The notes under the pieces are model-generated. The model was not told the origin of the DNA. It ran no database searches and saw nothing but the letters and a program-made list of their open reading frames with translations. From Streptomyces reniochalinae (GTDB taxonomy: Bacteria; Actinomycetota; Actinomycetes; Streptomycetales; Streptomycetaceae), in contig NZ_QOIM01000018.1 in the NCBI RefSeq assembly GCF_003323735.1, forward strand, positions 186,001 to 250,000: 64,000 bases of DNA, written 5' to 3'. Both the position numbers and the translations under genes were made by a program. This document shows, one piece after another, positions 41,838 to 51,902 of the stretch. The stretch's first letter is position 1, and each line of letters opens with the position of its first letter.

Positions 41838-43310
41838 TCAGTTGAGAAGGTCCGGGGCGGTGTAGCCCAGCTTGGTGAGGCTGCCGGACAGCCTGAAGTC
41901 CTTCGGGCGGAGGGTCACCGCCGCCTCGGTCGGGAGCTTCTCCTCGGCCCCCGGCAGCGCGTACACGGCGCCCGCGTTGTCCTCCCTGCCAGGGTGACCG
42001 ATGGCGAGGTCGCTCTTGCCGTCGCCGTCCTGGTCGGCCAGGTTCACCGAGAGGCCGAACGAGTCGGCGGACCCCTCGTCGGAGGAGAACGACTTCCCCC
42101 TGAAGCGTTGGGCGCCCTCGCCCGTCAGCCCGTCCTTGCTACCGCGCACCAGCGTGGCGCTGCCCGACTGCTCCTTGCCGGGAGAGTCCAAGTCGGCGCC
42201 GCCGAGAACGTCGGCGTGCCCGTCGCCGTCGACGTCGCCCGCGTCGAGCGCGGTGTAGTCGCAGGCCCCGCTCGACTGGCCCGGTACGTCCGCACTGCCC
42301 TTGGTGAGCGTCGTCCGGCGCGGGCCGGGGCCCTCGGACGTGCCGTAGACCACCGTCAGCACACCGCATTCCTGCTGCTCACCGCGGCGGCTGACGACGA
42401 GGTCGCCGTACCCGTCGTCGTCGACGTCGCCGACCGTGGCCGCCCCGTTCGCCGGTATGTGGGACTTCGCCGGCTTGGCGAAGCCGTCCTTGCCGCCCTG
42501 GAGGTAACGGCTGGCCCACACGACGTGGTTGGTGTTGTCGTCGGTCTCGTTGCTGCTGAGGGTGACCAGGTCGTCGGTGTGGTCGCCGTTGAGGTCGCCG
42601 GCGGCTTCCAGCGACGGGTCCGGAATCTCGTCCCCCTCCTTGTCGTCGACGTGCGGCTCCGGAACGTCGCCGGTGCCGGCAGCCGTTCCGTCCCTGGTGA
42701 ACGGGCCCTTCAGCAGCCCCTCCGAGCCGAAACCGGTCACAAGATCGGCTTTCTTGTCGCCGTCGAAGTCACCGCCGACCGCCGTTGTGACCTCCCCGGC
42801 GGCGTCCTTGAGATATGTCCCACCGTGCAGGCCCGCCTTGGACCCCCACAACACGATGACCGTGGACTTCTCGCCGACGGAGGAGGTGACCGCGAGGTCG
42901 GTGTACCCGTCTGCGTCGAAGTCGCGAGCGGTGGAGTCTCCTCCGAATCCGGCGCCACTGGAGGGCTTTCCGGGCACGCCCTCGCTGTCCTGGCCCACCA
43001 ACTGGTGGCGGCCCGCGCCGGGCCTGTCCGACCCGTAGGTGACGGCGAGATACCCGGCCTGCCTCGTGCCGGACACCTCGGCGTTCGGGGAGGCGGACAC
43101 CTGATCGGCGCGCCCGTCGTTGTCGAAGTCGGCCTGCGGACGGGTCCCGGCGGGGCCGGTCAGGGCGGTCCCCTTGGCCTCTGCCCGATCGCCGGAACCG
43201 GACCAGAGCAGCGGTGTGGACACCGCACCGACGGCGACCACCGCCGCCACCCCGGCGACCCACTTCCTATGCTTTCCTTCGAGCGGGCTCATGATGCGGT
43301 GCTGAGGCAC
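41838..43310 (-). CDS. Secreted FG-GAP/VCBS-repeat (integrin-alpha-like) protein
   Basis: The protein has 490 residues from GTG 43310 with GGAGG 5 bases upstream. N-terminal signal or anchor KWVAGVAAVVAVGAVSTPLLW. About seven FG-GAP blades of the form DFDNDGRADQVSAS, DFDADGYTDLAVTS, DFDGDKKADLVTGF, DLNGDHTDDLVTL, DVDDDGYGDLVVS, DVDGDGHADVLGG and DQDGDGKSDLAIG. Each has a calcium-binding DxDxDG loop. The predicted structure is a beta-propeller outside the cell, with an adhesion or ligand role. Common in Streptomyces; substrate unknown. Confidence 0.88.
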   Translation of the reverse strand: MPQHRIMSPLEGKHRKWVAGVAAVVAVGAVSTPLLWSGSGDRAEAKGTALTGPAGTRPQADFDNDGRADQVSASPNAEVSGTRQAGYLAVTYGSDRPGAGRHQLVGQDSEGVPGKPSSGAGFGGDSTARDFDADGYTDLAVTSSVGEKSTVIVLWGSKAGLHGGTYLKDAAGEVTTAVGGDFDGDKKADLVTGFGSEGLLKGPFTRDGTAAGTGDVPEPHVDDKEGDEIPDPSLEAAGDLNGDHTDDLVTLSSNETDDNTNHVVWASRYLQGGKDGFAKPAKSHIPANGAATVGDVDDDGYGDLVVSRRGEQQECGVLTVVYGTSEGPGPRRTTLTKGSADVPGQSSGACDYTALDAGDVDGDGHADVLGGADLDSPGKEQSGSATLVRGSKDGLTGEGAQRFRGKSFSSDEGSADSFGLSVNLADQDGDGKSDLAIGHPGREDNAGAVYALPGAEEKLPTEAAVTLRPKDFRLSGSLTKLGYTAPDLLN

Positions 43311-43949
43311 GAACTCCTCCGTGAAACGGCCTTACTCGTACGGGGCACCCAGGAAGAGGAGCAACACGGGGAGACGGGACCAGCGGTCAGCCGCCCCGTC
43401 CGGCTTCCGTTTCCCTGCGATGACTCGTTGGAGGATACGACCCCGCGGCAGGCACCGGTTCCCGCCTGACGACGATTTCTTCGCCGTTGCCGGATCGACA
43501 ACGGCGGCAGGCGACCGGCCAACGACGACTGCCCCACAACCCGCACGGTTCCGCGCTCTCGCTGCCGGGCGGGCAATTACAAGCGCCCGCTCTACGCATC
43601 GGCGGGCCCGTTCCTCCCACACGACGAACGACGACAGACCGTGACGGATGCGCCACGAGCTGCCGCCGCGTGTGCGTATTGGTGCTGGTGCGTGTCGGGA
43701 GGGCGTATTGAACCATACGCACACGCTGGTGGCGGATGGTGTGCTGGAAGTGCGCACCCTGTAGCCGCAAGTCCGGGCCCGTGGCAGGGCACGACGTAGA
43801 TGGGAAACAGCAGCGCTCGTACAAGCCTGGTGCGCTTGTCACGATCGAAGAGACTTACCCGCTCATCCAAAGGTAGTGCGAGCTTCCAGGGGGCTGGCTG
43901 AATGGCCGTCTTTGCTGCCTGTGCGGCCAGGCAGACCATCTGCCCTTTT
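43311..43949. other. Non-coding stretch with a 10-bp inverted repeat
   Basis: I find no convincing gene in these 639 bases between the FG-GAP gene and the real end of the RHS gene. GTGTGCGTAT (43670-43679) and ATACGCACAC (43715-43724) are a perfect inverted repeat with a 35-base spacer, possibly a remnant end of a mobile element or an operator pair. Confidence 0.5.
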
Positions 43950-46900
43950 CTAGAAGCACTCATTCACGATTCCTCTGACGCTGTATACCGGAGATGGGAT
44001 TGAGGTCTCAAACCGCACCACAGCAGCCCATGTGGAAGCACCTCCGGTGAGAGGAGTCGTGAAAAGGCCGATCGTGGAAGCCACTGCGCCACCCGCCGAA
44101 AAGACGCCTATCACCACGTTCTCACTGCACGAGGCAAGCCCTGTCGGGTCGATGCGGTTGACGGGGTCGCCTTCGGTGTAGAGGTAGGGGTTCTTTTCCG
44201 GCCGGAGGGGTCGGGTTGGGTGAAGCGGCCGTTGCGGGAGTCGTAGTAGCGGGCTCCCATGTGGTACATCGCCGTGGGGTCCTGGTAGGTGCCGGCGAAG
44301 CGGTAGGGCTGGCTGGTGCCGTTGTCTTCGGTGGGGACGGTGACGCCGCGGGGGCTGTAGTGGTACGAGGCGGTCTTCTTCCCCGACTCGTCGACCATGG
44401 CAACGGTGGAGCCGAGTGCGTCGGTCAGGTAGTAGTAGCTCTTCCCGCCTCGTGTCACGGAGTTGAGCGTGCCCTCGGCTTCGCGGACGAATCCTGTGTC
44501 CTGGCCGCCGGTGCTGGTGGCTGAGAGGCCGAGCGGGCCGTGGTGGAAGAACGTGTCGCCGACCTTGACGCGTTCGCTGTTGTCGGTGGAGGCGTACTGG
44601 CCGTCATAGGTCTTGCCGTGCACGGTGGTGGAGGTGAGCTGGGAGAAGTCTGACCAGGTGCTCTTGGTGCGGGCGGTCTCGGGGGTGGGTGCGCCGGCGG
44701 TTTCGTTTCCTGCTTTGTCGTAGGACCAGCCCGATGAGTCGTCGTTTTTCTGGGTGATCTGGCCGGCGTCGTTGTAGTCGTAGGTGGTGCCGCGGGGGCA
44801 GCCTTCGGTGATGCCCTGGGAGGTGAGGTTGCCGGCCGGGTCGTAGCAGTACTGCCAGGAGTTGTTCCGCTTGCCGTTCTTGGTCTCGTTGGCGTAGGAG
44901 AAGCGGCCCGCGCTGTCGTAGGTGTGCGTGCGCTTGAGGTCCTCGACCGCGTCAGTGACGGTGCGAATCTTCGTGCCGTCAACGGTCTTGCCGCCCGAGG
45001 CGTAGCTGTAGGTGTAGGCCAGGTCAACCAAAGTGGTGTCGCCGTTGGTGGCCTTGATCTTGGTGGGCCGGTCGGACTTGTCGACCGTCACCGACTGCTT
45101 GGTGCCACCCGGGTAGGTGGTGGAGGTGCGGGTGTCGTTGTTGTTGTACGCGTAGGTGGTCTTCTTGCCGCCTGGCGCGGTCAGGTCGGTGAGCCGGTTG
45201 GCTTCGTCGTAGCGGTACTGGGTCTTGCCGCCCGGGTCCTCGTACGTTTCGACGTTGCCGTCCGCGGTGTAGGTCAGCACCGTCTGGGACCCGTCATGGA
45301 GCGTACGGACGGTCTCCCGGGAGAGCGGGTCGAAGGCGTACTTGATCACGCCGGTGCTGTCGTCGCGCTGTCGCAGGTTGCCATCCCCGTCGTAGTGGTA
45401 GGCCACGGTCTTTGAGGGGCTGGCGACCTTGGTGACGCGGTCGCGCTGGTCGTAGGTGTAGGTGAGCTTGGTGCCGCGGCCGTCGGTGACGGTGGCCGGG
45501 CGGCCCTTCTCGTCATAGGTGTAGGTCGTGTTCCCCATCGGGGAGGGCGGGGTGACCTTGGTCAGGTTGCCGTGATCGTCGTAGGAGAACTTCGTCTCCT
45601 TGCCCCGCTCGTCCTTGACCGAGCACACCTGGCCCTCGAAGCCACCACAGGTGGGGTCGGCCTCGTTGTAGTCCGTGGTGCGTTTGCCGCCGCCGTCACC
45701 GGAGACCGCAACCGAGGTGGTGTTGCCCTTGGCGTCGTAGGAGTACTTCGTCTCCTCGCCGTCGGGCATCTTCACCGTGCCGGGCAGGTCGGCGCCAGCG
45801 ATGGTCTGGTAACCGGTCAGGGAGCTGGTCGCCCCGGTAGGCAGCTTGGCCGAGGTCGGATTGTTACGCCCGTCCCACCCGTAGGCCGTCACGTTGCCGG
45901 GGTTGCCGCCGGTGCCCATGGCGTCGGTGGCGGTGGCCAGGTTGCGGTTGGCGTCGTACGACCGCGAGCGCTTGTGTCCGAGCGGATCGGTGACCTTCGA
46001 GACCTCGCCGTCCGCGTCGTGCTCGTACTTGGTCGCATCCCCCAGCGGGTCGGTGACCGTGGTGGTGCCCGCCGTGTCCGGAGTGTCGGCACTGTAGCTG
46101 TAGCGATAGGTGGGGCCCGCGTGCTCGTCGCCATTGAAGTGGGTGGCACGCAGCATGGAGGTGAGGCGGTTGTGCTCGTCGTAGGTGAAGACCGTCACCC
46201 GCCCTTCCGGGGTGGTGATCTTCGTCAACCGGCGGGAGGAGTCGTAGCCGAAGGTGGTGGTCTTGCCCTCGGTGTCCGTGGTCTTGGCCAGGTCGCCTGC
46301 GCTGTTGAGATCGAAGACGGCGGTGCGGCCGGTGTGGTCGGTGGCCTGCCACTGCGAGGCGTCCGTCTTGACCAGGTCGATCCAGCGCCCGGAGCGCTTG
46401 TCGGTGAGCTTGAAGCCCTTGTTCTCGCCGCCCTTGTCATGCTGGGTGACGGTGATGGCGCCGTGGTTCTTGTCGGTGACCTTGGTCAGGCTGCCGTACT
46501 CGTTGTAGGTGTCCTTCACCCCCGACTTGCGGTCGGTGAGCGTGTAGGTTCCGTCCGAGTTCTTCTTCAGATCCTTGCTGTAGCCCTCGGGCGTCGTATA
46601 GGAATCGCCGTCCTTGGTGAAACGGAGACTCTCGCCGGTCTTGTCGTAGAGGACGACCTCATCCGCGGTGACGTGCAGGTATCGCTCATAGCCCTGCCAC
46701 CAGCGCTGAGAGACCCTCCCCCAAGGGGCGTCGAGCGAGTTGTAGGTACGGGTGAGCTGGAGCTTCTGGCCGACGCCCGCGATGTCGAAGTCGGTGGCCG
46801 CCAGCATCAGGTTGCCGGTCGAGTAGTTGACCCGCGCCACCAGCGCATCGGTGATCCGGAAGTCGGATATCTCGTGCCAGGGCACATCGCCCTGCCCCTT

Positions 46901-47260
46901 CGGCACCGTCGTCGAGGCCGCTGCGGAGCGCAGCGTCTTCTTCCCCGCGGCGTCGGCCGTCTTGCCCGCGCGTTCCTTCTGTGCCTTGCGCCAGGCCGCC
47001 ACCTCCGGAGACGGCTCAGCCTCCTCCTTGCTGGTGGCCGGCTTGGTCTCCCCCACCCTCACCGGCGGAACCTCTGCGTCCGGCTTGCCCTTCCCCCATG
47101 CGGAGGACGGTGTTTTCTTCGCTGGGGCGGCACTCGCGGTGGCCGGCAGCATGGCTGCTCCGGTCGCGGTGGCCGCCAGGACGGCGAGTGTGGCGGTAAC
47201 GGTACGTCTGGACTGCGTGCGGGCACGCCGAACGGGCGTGCCCGAGGCACGGTCGCGCAT
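43950..47260 (-). pseudogene. Secreted RHS/YD-repeat protein with a frameshift near the C-terminus
   Basis: ATG 47260 (GAGGGGGAAG upstream) opens a protein of about 1100 residues. It has a signal peptide (TVTATLAVLAATATGAAML...ASAAPA), a DUF6531-like region (TGNLMLAATDFDIAGVGQ, LTRTYNSLDAPWGRVSQRWW), many YD repeats (YDSSRRLTKIT, YDEHNRLTSM, YDPAGNLTSQG) and the RHS core end FAGTYQDPTAMYHMGARYYDSRNGRFTQPDPSG. Just after PDPSG, near 44190-44205, the frame breaks. The conserved continuation EKNPYLYTEGDPVNRIDPTG lies in another frame and runs on through VVIGVFSAGGAVASTIGLF to a TAG at 43950. One missing base explains this. The tip after the core is short and hydrophobic, so it is not a typical nuclease toxin. 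Confidence 0.82.
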
Positions 47261-47395
47261 CTTCCCCCTCGGAAGAGACCACTCCGGTCACGATGACCGG
47301 CAGCCGCTGCACGTTTTCACACGGTCACCACAAAGATCCAGAGGGTGAGCGCGTCATGTCCGAAAATTCTTTCCCTCTGGCAAGAGAACGGCAGA

Positions 47396-47414
47396 TACCC
47401 GTATCGAACGGGTA
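47396..47414. promoter_or_regulatory. Palindromic operator candidate upstream of the RHS gene
   Basis: TACCCGT-ATCGA-ACGGGTA is a perfect 7-bp inverted repeat. A further ACGGGTA half-site occurs near 47513-47519. It lies in the 330-bp region between the divergent RHS and small-membrane-protein genes and could control both. Confidence 0.45.
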
Positions 47415-47590
47415 ACAGAGTGCTCTTGCACTACAACCGTCAGGCGAGGACAACCGTCACTGACGAGTTGCTATCCGATCGGAAGTAGCGCTACGGCAGG
47501 GATCATCGCGTAACGGGTACAACCTTCCAGGCTCACTCCGAGTCAAGAGTCGGACACGCATTCGACCGCCAGGGCCGGAAGGAGACGCTG

Positions 47591-47896
47591 ATGCCGCCGC
47601 AGCCCACCAACCAGCTGACACCCGTCGCCAACGCCGCAGGGAGAACGCTCTGTTGGAGCCTCGGCACCGCCATGCTCATCAACACCCTGCACGCACTCCT
47701 CCACCCGGGCGCAGCCTGGTGGCGACTACTCTGGATCGGCCTATGGGTACTGACAGCAGTCGCCCTCCTCGTCTGGGCTGCCTTACGGGGCATGGAGAAG
47801 AAGCGATTCCGCCGGAACACCACCACGGCACCACACGACACGCCAGTCGACGATCAACGGCCACGCGATGCGGTCGGCGAGAACCCAGCCGCGTGA
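47591..47896 (+). CDS. Small membrane protein, two helices
   Basis: The protein has 101 residues from ATG 47591; AAGGAG at 47578-47583 makes the start convincing. Two hydrophobic segments: TLCWSLGTAMLINTLHALLH and LWIGLWVLTAVALLVWAALRG, then a basic hydrophilic tail. No family recognised. Divergent from the RHS gene; it could be a small accessory or immunity-like membrane protein, but there is no evidence beyond position. Confidence 0.55.
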   Translation: MPPQPTNQLTPVANAAGRTLCWSLGTAMLINTLHALLHPGAAWWRLLWIGLWVLTAVALLVWAALRGMEKKRFRRNTTTAPHDTPVDDQRPRDAVGENPAA

Positions 47897-47940
47897 CGGC
47901 GGACAAGCATCCGTCTGGCGTCCTGTGAATGGTCAGGGGC

Positions 47941-48305
47941 GGCCACGGCCATCGCCTCGTCTGCATCGCCGCCGATGTCGGTGTCGATGACCAGCGGGCT
48001 CGCGCTGAGGTCTTCCGGCCAGGGGTCCGGCTGTGCCAACGCGGCCCGGCTGCACGCGCCGTTCCGGAACTCGCCCTGGCGGTGACCAGCGACGATGTGG
48101 ACGGTGAACGGACTCGCTTCGCACGGCACCTGCTGGACCTGATGGGGTGCGGGGAGGTGCCCCTGGTGGCCGGGAACTCGCTGGGCAGCTCCCGCTACTA
48201 GTGCGTCACAGGTCTGATCCCGGCCACCGCGCCGCAGTAGCCCGACAACGTCGTGGCCGCCGCGCGTCAGGTGTGCGCCACCGCCGATGGCCCGGTGCGG
48301 TGAAA
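47941..48305. pseudogene. Nucleoside hydrolase remnant, 5' part inverted
   Basis: The minus strand of 48000-47941 encodes SPLVIDTDIGGDADEAMAVA, the N-terminal Asp-rich active-site motif of inosine-uridine nucleoside hydrolases. The plus strand from about 48061 encodes the next part of the same family (VPELALAVTSDDVDGER, RFARHLLDLMG, PLVAGNSLGSSRY), then a stop, then CVTGLIPATAPQ, another stop, and AARQVCATADGPVRW. So the 5' piece is inverted relative to the rest, with two in-frame stops in the remainder. Clearly a dead gene. Confidence 0.72.
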
Positions 48306-48629
48306 GGGCCGCGCACTCTTCTCCATGCTCGGTGTCCGGCGCGTCCGTAGGCTTGAGCCTGCGGCCTCATTGCGGATTGGCGATGACCGCGGGTGCGCCG
48401 ACAGCCGCGCCCGTGGTCTGCGACAGTGGTAAGGCGTACGGCCCCGCGCGGGTTGAGGCGGCTGACCGAGTGGTGCTCGCCTCGATAGCGCTTGCCATCG
48501 AGGGCGATATCGGCCGGTCGCCTCGCACGGAGATGCCCACTCGTCGGGCGTCGGCCGTGTCGTTCGTCTGGGACATTCAGCCGACGCTAGGGCTGATGTC
48601 GGACGTGTCGAGCCCCGTCGAAGAGGTCC

Positions 48630-49722
48630 TTACGCGAAGCCCTGCTGGAGTACACGGTCGGCCTTATGGAGTGCGTGTTTGAGCTCCCCGAGTACGCGGT
48701 CGGGGAGACGTTGCGCTGCGAGCCCGCACACCGCCACGAGTTCGTGGCAACGGGAGACCTGCTGTTCATTGAGGAGGTGCAGGCACGGTCCGTGGGCGAA
48801 AAGTTCACGCGCGGCGTAGCCGTCAGCGGAATCAACCGCTCGAGAGGCCAACTCGTGAGCTACGGCGTCCGCAGGGTGTCCGGTCAGTTGGGCGAGGTCC
48901 AGGATGGTCAGACCCAGGCGCGTGTCAAAGACCGTGCGGCCCGGTTCCGGCCTGGAATGGAAGTAGGCGGTAGTCAACGCCGCGAGGTCCGCTCTGCGTG
49001 CCGTCCCGCTCAACGCCTTGCCCGCCGTGGCGAGGCTCATGGTGACTTCGTGCTCCCACTGGTCGCCGGGGGCCGTTTCGGCAACGAGTCGGGCGGCCCG
49101 CTCGTGATCGCCGTTGACGAGAGCGGCGACGACGGCGACTTGTCGTCCGTCGAGCATGCGCTTCCCCACGCCGCGGTGCCGTTCAATGTGGGCTTCAGCC
49201 TCGCTCCAGCGTCCGGCGGAGGTCAGCGTTCGTGTGCCGTCTGCGAGGAGTACGCGCCACAGCCAGCCGCGCACTTCGAGCCGGTCATGGGTGGGTCGCG
49301 ACGAGTTCATTCGGGACGGTGATGCCGTCGTATTCGAGGCTCGTTCCGTTGGTGACGGCTTCGAACAGCGCGGTGAGTCTGTCCCGGCCCGCATCGGCGT
49401 TTCCGGCGCGGATCTCCAGGCGGGCGAGGTTGACCAGTGGCTCCAGTCCTCGGATGGCGCTCATCGCGGGAAGGGGGCACGCTTGCAGGTAAGCGTCTGC
49501 GTGAGCGTGGCACATCTCGCGGGCGAGGTCAGAGAGGCCCACGTCGGAGGCGAGGAGCGCGGCCTAGTTGTGGACGGACGAGGCCACGCCCTGGTCGTTG
49601 TCCTGCTCGCACTGGTCAGCGAGGGCGGTGAGAGCCTGGATACGCTCCGGAAGAGGCAGGCATGCTGGCCTGAAGCGTGCGATGAGAGGGAAGTGCCGGG
49701 CTATCGGGACGTTGCGGTCCAT
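48630..49722 (-). pseudogene. Helical (TPR-like) regulatory-type protein, broken by a stop and a frameshift
   Basis: Reading from ATG 49722: MDRNVPIARHFPLIARFRPA..., an in-frame TAG at 49564-49562 after GVASSVHN, then AALLASDVGLSDLAREMCHAHADAYLQ on to TVPNELVATH. There the frame breaks near 49290 (one extra C in CCC gives VATH + DRLEVRGWLWRVLLADG). It continues WSEAEAHIERHRGVGKRMLDGRQVAVVAALVNGDHERAARLV to the end at 48630. The helix-pair texture and ERAARLVAE-type repeats suggest a TPR protein, as seen C-terminal to XRE regulators or beside RiPP clusters. No family was identified. It lies directly downstream of the FxLD methyltransferase. Confidence 0.6.
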
Positions 49723-49793
49723 GCGTCCGCCAAGAGACGAGGGAGCGTGTTCCCGCCCGGCACGGGCGGGAACACGAGGCAACCATCGGCCGT

Positions 49794-51889
49794 CTACTGC
49801 CACTTGATGACGATCTGGTTGAGCGGCGTGTCGACGGTGAACTGTCCGGGCTGGGGCTCGGCGGATGCCGCGCCAAGCGGACGCAGCTCGAAGTCCGCTT
49901 CGCGCCCCCGGTAGCCGCGGTCCCACTCCCGGATCGCTTCAGCGACGCGGGCGGCCAGCTCGTCACTGCCGGGCCCGTGCCCGATGACGCCGAACTCCCA
50001 GAGCTTGCCGCCTTCTGGAGTCTTCTGGTCGGACACGCGGCGGGCGAGGTAGGTGAGCGCGCTCTTGTCGAAAACCGCGGTAGAGCTCGGGTAGGGGTCG
50101 TCAGTCAGCAGCGTCCCGGCCGTCTTTGCCCTGTCGAAGGACATCCAGTTCAGACCGCTGGGCATGGCGAGGGTCAGCCACAGCTCCATCCACTCCGGGG
50201 ACTCCCCGTACCAGGACACCGGTCCACTCCTGGACGGAAGGCTGGTCGAGGACGTCGGCCAGGGCGGCGGCGTCGATCGCCTGGTCCGTGTTGGTCTGGA
50301 GGTGAACGGCCCCGGTGCCGGTGACCGGGATGAGCGGCCGGTCGTCGTCGGCGACACCGCGCCGCAGGGGCATGAAGGTGTTCATCTGGCTGCTGACGGA
50401 GATGCACTTGTCTTCGCGGCGCTCGAAGGCGATCGACCGGTTGACGGCCGCGCAGTCGCTGGGGGACGAGGAGGCGTCCGCCCTGCGCAAGCTGCTCCAG
50501 CCAGGCGTGCGGGATGCCGTGTGCTCTGACGGTCGCGATGATCCGGTCGTAGGGCGCGCCGTCGGCTGAGCCGACCGCACCGTCACCGAGGACGACGGTA
50601 ACGTTGTCGACCTCTGCCGCAGCCAGGTGTGCGCGGGCTCCTTCCACCAGGTCCTCGTCCACGTCGATGGTGGTGACGTGACCGTTCTCGCCCACGAGGT
50701 GGGCCAGCAGCGCGGCGTTGTAGCCGGTCCCGGCACCCAGTTCCAGGATGCGTTCGCCGGGCTGCGGCTGGAGCTGTTCCAGCATCAGCCCGACGATGCC
50801 CGGCTGCGAGGCGCAACTGATCGACTGGCCGCCCTCGTCGTACTTGATGTGGACGGTCGTGTTCGCGTAGGCGTCGTCCAGCGATGCCTCGGGTACGAAC
50901 AGGTGGCGGGGCACTGTACGCATTGCCTGGATGATGGGCGGGGTCTTGATCCGGCCCTCGGAGACGACCTGGTCGACCAGAGCGTTGCGGAGGCGCTCGA
51001 CGACGGCGTCATTGTCTTGGATGGTGTCGGTGCTCACCTCGGTAACGCTAGTGCTCGTACCGGCCGCTGACGGGGTGGTCTCAGTACGGTCGCTCGAACT
51101 CATGACGATCTCTTTCGCTAGTGCTGACATGGAGCTTTGGTCCTGTATCGAGAGACCAGCGCGGTTGGCGTGGAAGATGAAGTGGTGGGCGATGACCGCC
51201 CGCAGACCGCGTTCGAGCTGGCCTCGTTGAGCGAGGTAGGCCAGAGCGCGTCCGGCGCCCTCGAAGGCGCTCACCCAGGCGGCGTGCCCGGTGAGCGGCC
51301 CCTTGTTCGACGGATTGCTCAGCGTCGCGGTGTTGACGGTCATCAGTCGGCGCATCGCAGTCGTCGTGCCCCTGCTCCATGTCTGCGCGGGAGTCGACTC
51401 GGCCGGACGCAGGTGGGAGACCTTGTCCCAGACGTCTCCCTGCTCGTACCAGTCGAGACCGGCTGCCCGCATCATGGTGCTGCACAGTACGACGGCGGTC
51501 TCTCTCCTTCCCAGATGGCCGGGGGCTACGGGGTAGGTGAGCAGGTGTCGGCTGTCGTGGTGGAACAGCTCGTGGGCGATTTGCAGGGCAGTCTGTCCGC
51601 CGAAGGCGGCAGTCTCGGGCTCGTATATGCCGTCGGTCCAGTCCTTGATGTGTCCCTCGGCGGCGAGTCGGTCCAGGAGCCGGGTGACGGTGTCGCAGGC
51701 GCGGGTGTCGTGCCGGTACCGCAGCGGCCAGGGCTGCTTGTTCATGAACCACCAACGGCGAAGAGTCCCGTCCCGGTCGGCGGCAAGGAGCACGGGGCCG
51801 AGGAGGTTGTTGATCACGCGCTGGCCGCTGTCGCGGTCGTGGAAGACGATGTTGTGCTGGCACCAGAAGTCGGGCATCAGGGTCCTCAC
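49794..51889 (-). pseudogene. FxLD-system methyltransferase with N-terminal thiopeptide-type domain, two frameshifts
   Basis: From ATG 51889: an N-terminal domain of about 260 residues (FWCQHNIVFHDRDSGQRVINN, WWFMNKQPWPLRYRHD, ELFHHDSRHLLTY) is the SpaB_C/thiopeptide-type bacteriocin domain. An internal ATG near 51102 starts the PCMT-like part: RTVPRHLFVPEASLDDAYAN, SISCASQPGIVGLMLEQL, SAM motif ILELGAGTGYNAALLAHL, GGRLLVPQRLRG. At about 50450 one extra base moves the frame (VNRSIAFERREDKCISVSSQ). Near 50212 a second extra base moves it again (WYGESPEWMELWLTLA). It ends ...NQIVIKWQ at 49794. This is the TIGR04364-type methyltransferase of FxLD lanthipeptide systems, related to isoaspartate-forming LanS enzymes. 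It is dead if the indels are real. Confidence 0.78.
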
Positions 51890-51902
51890 GGTGGGGCGGC
51901 GG

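Noticed and set aside
43592..43963. Open frame of 123 codons next to the RHS gene
   Set aside because: Overlaps the real RHS C-terminus, no ribosome-binding site, mixed composition.
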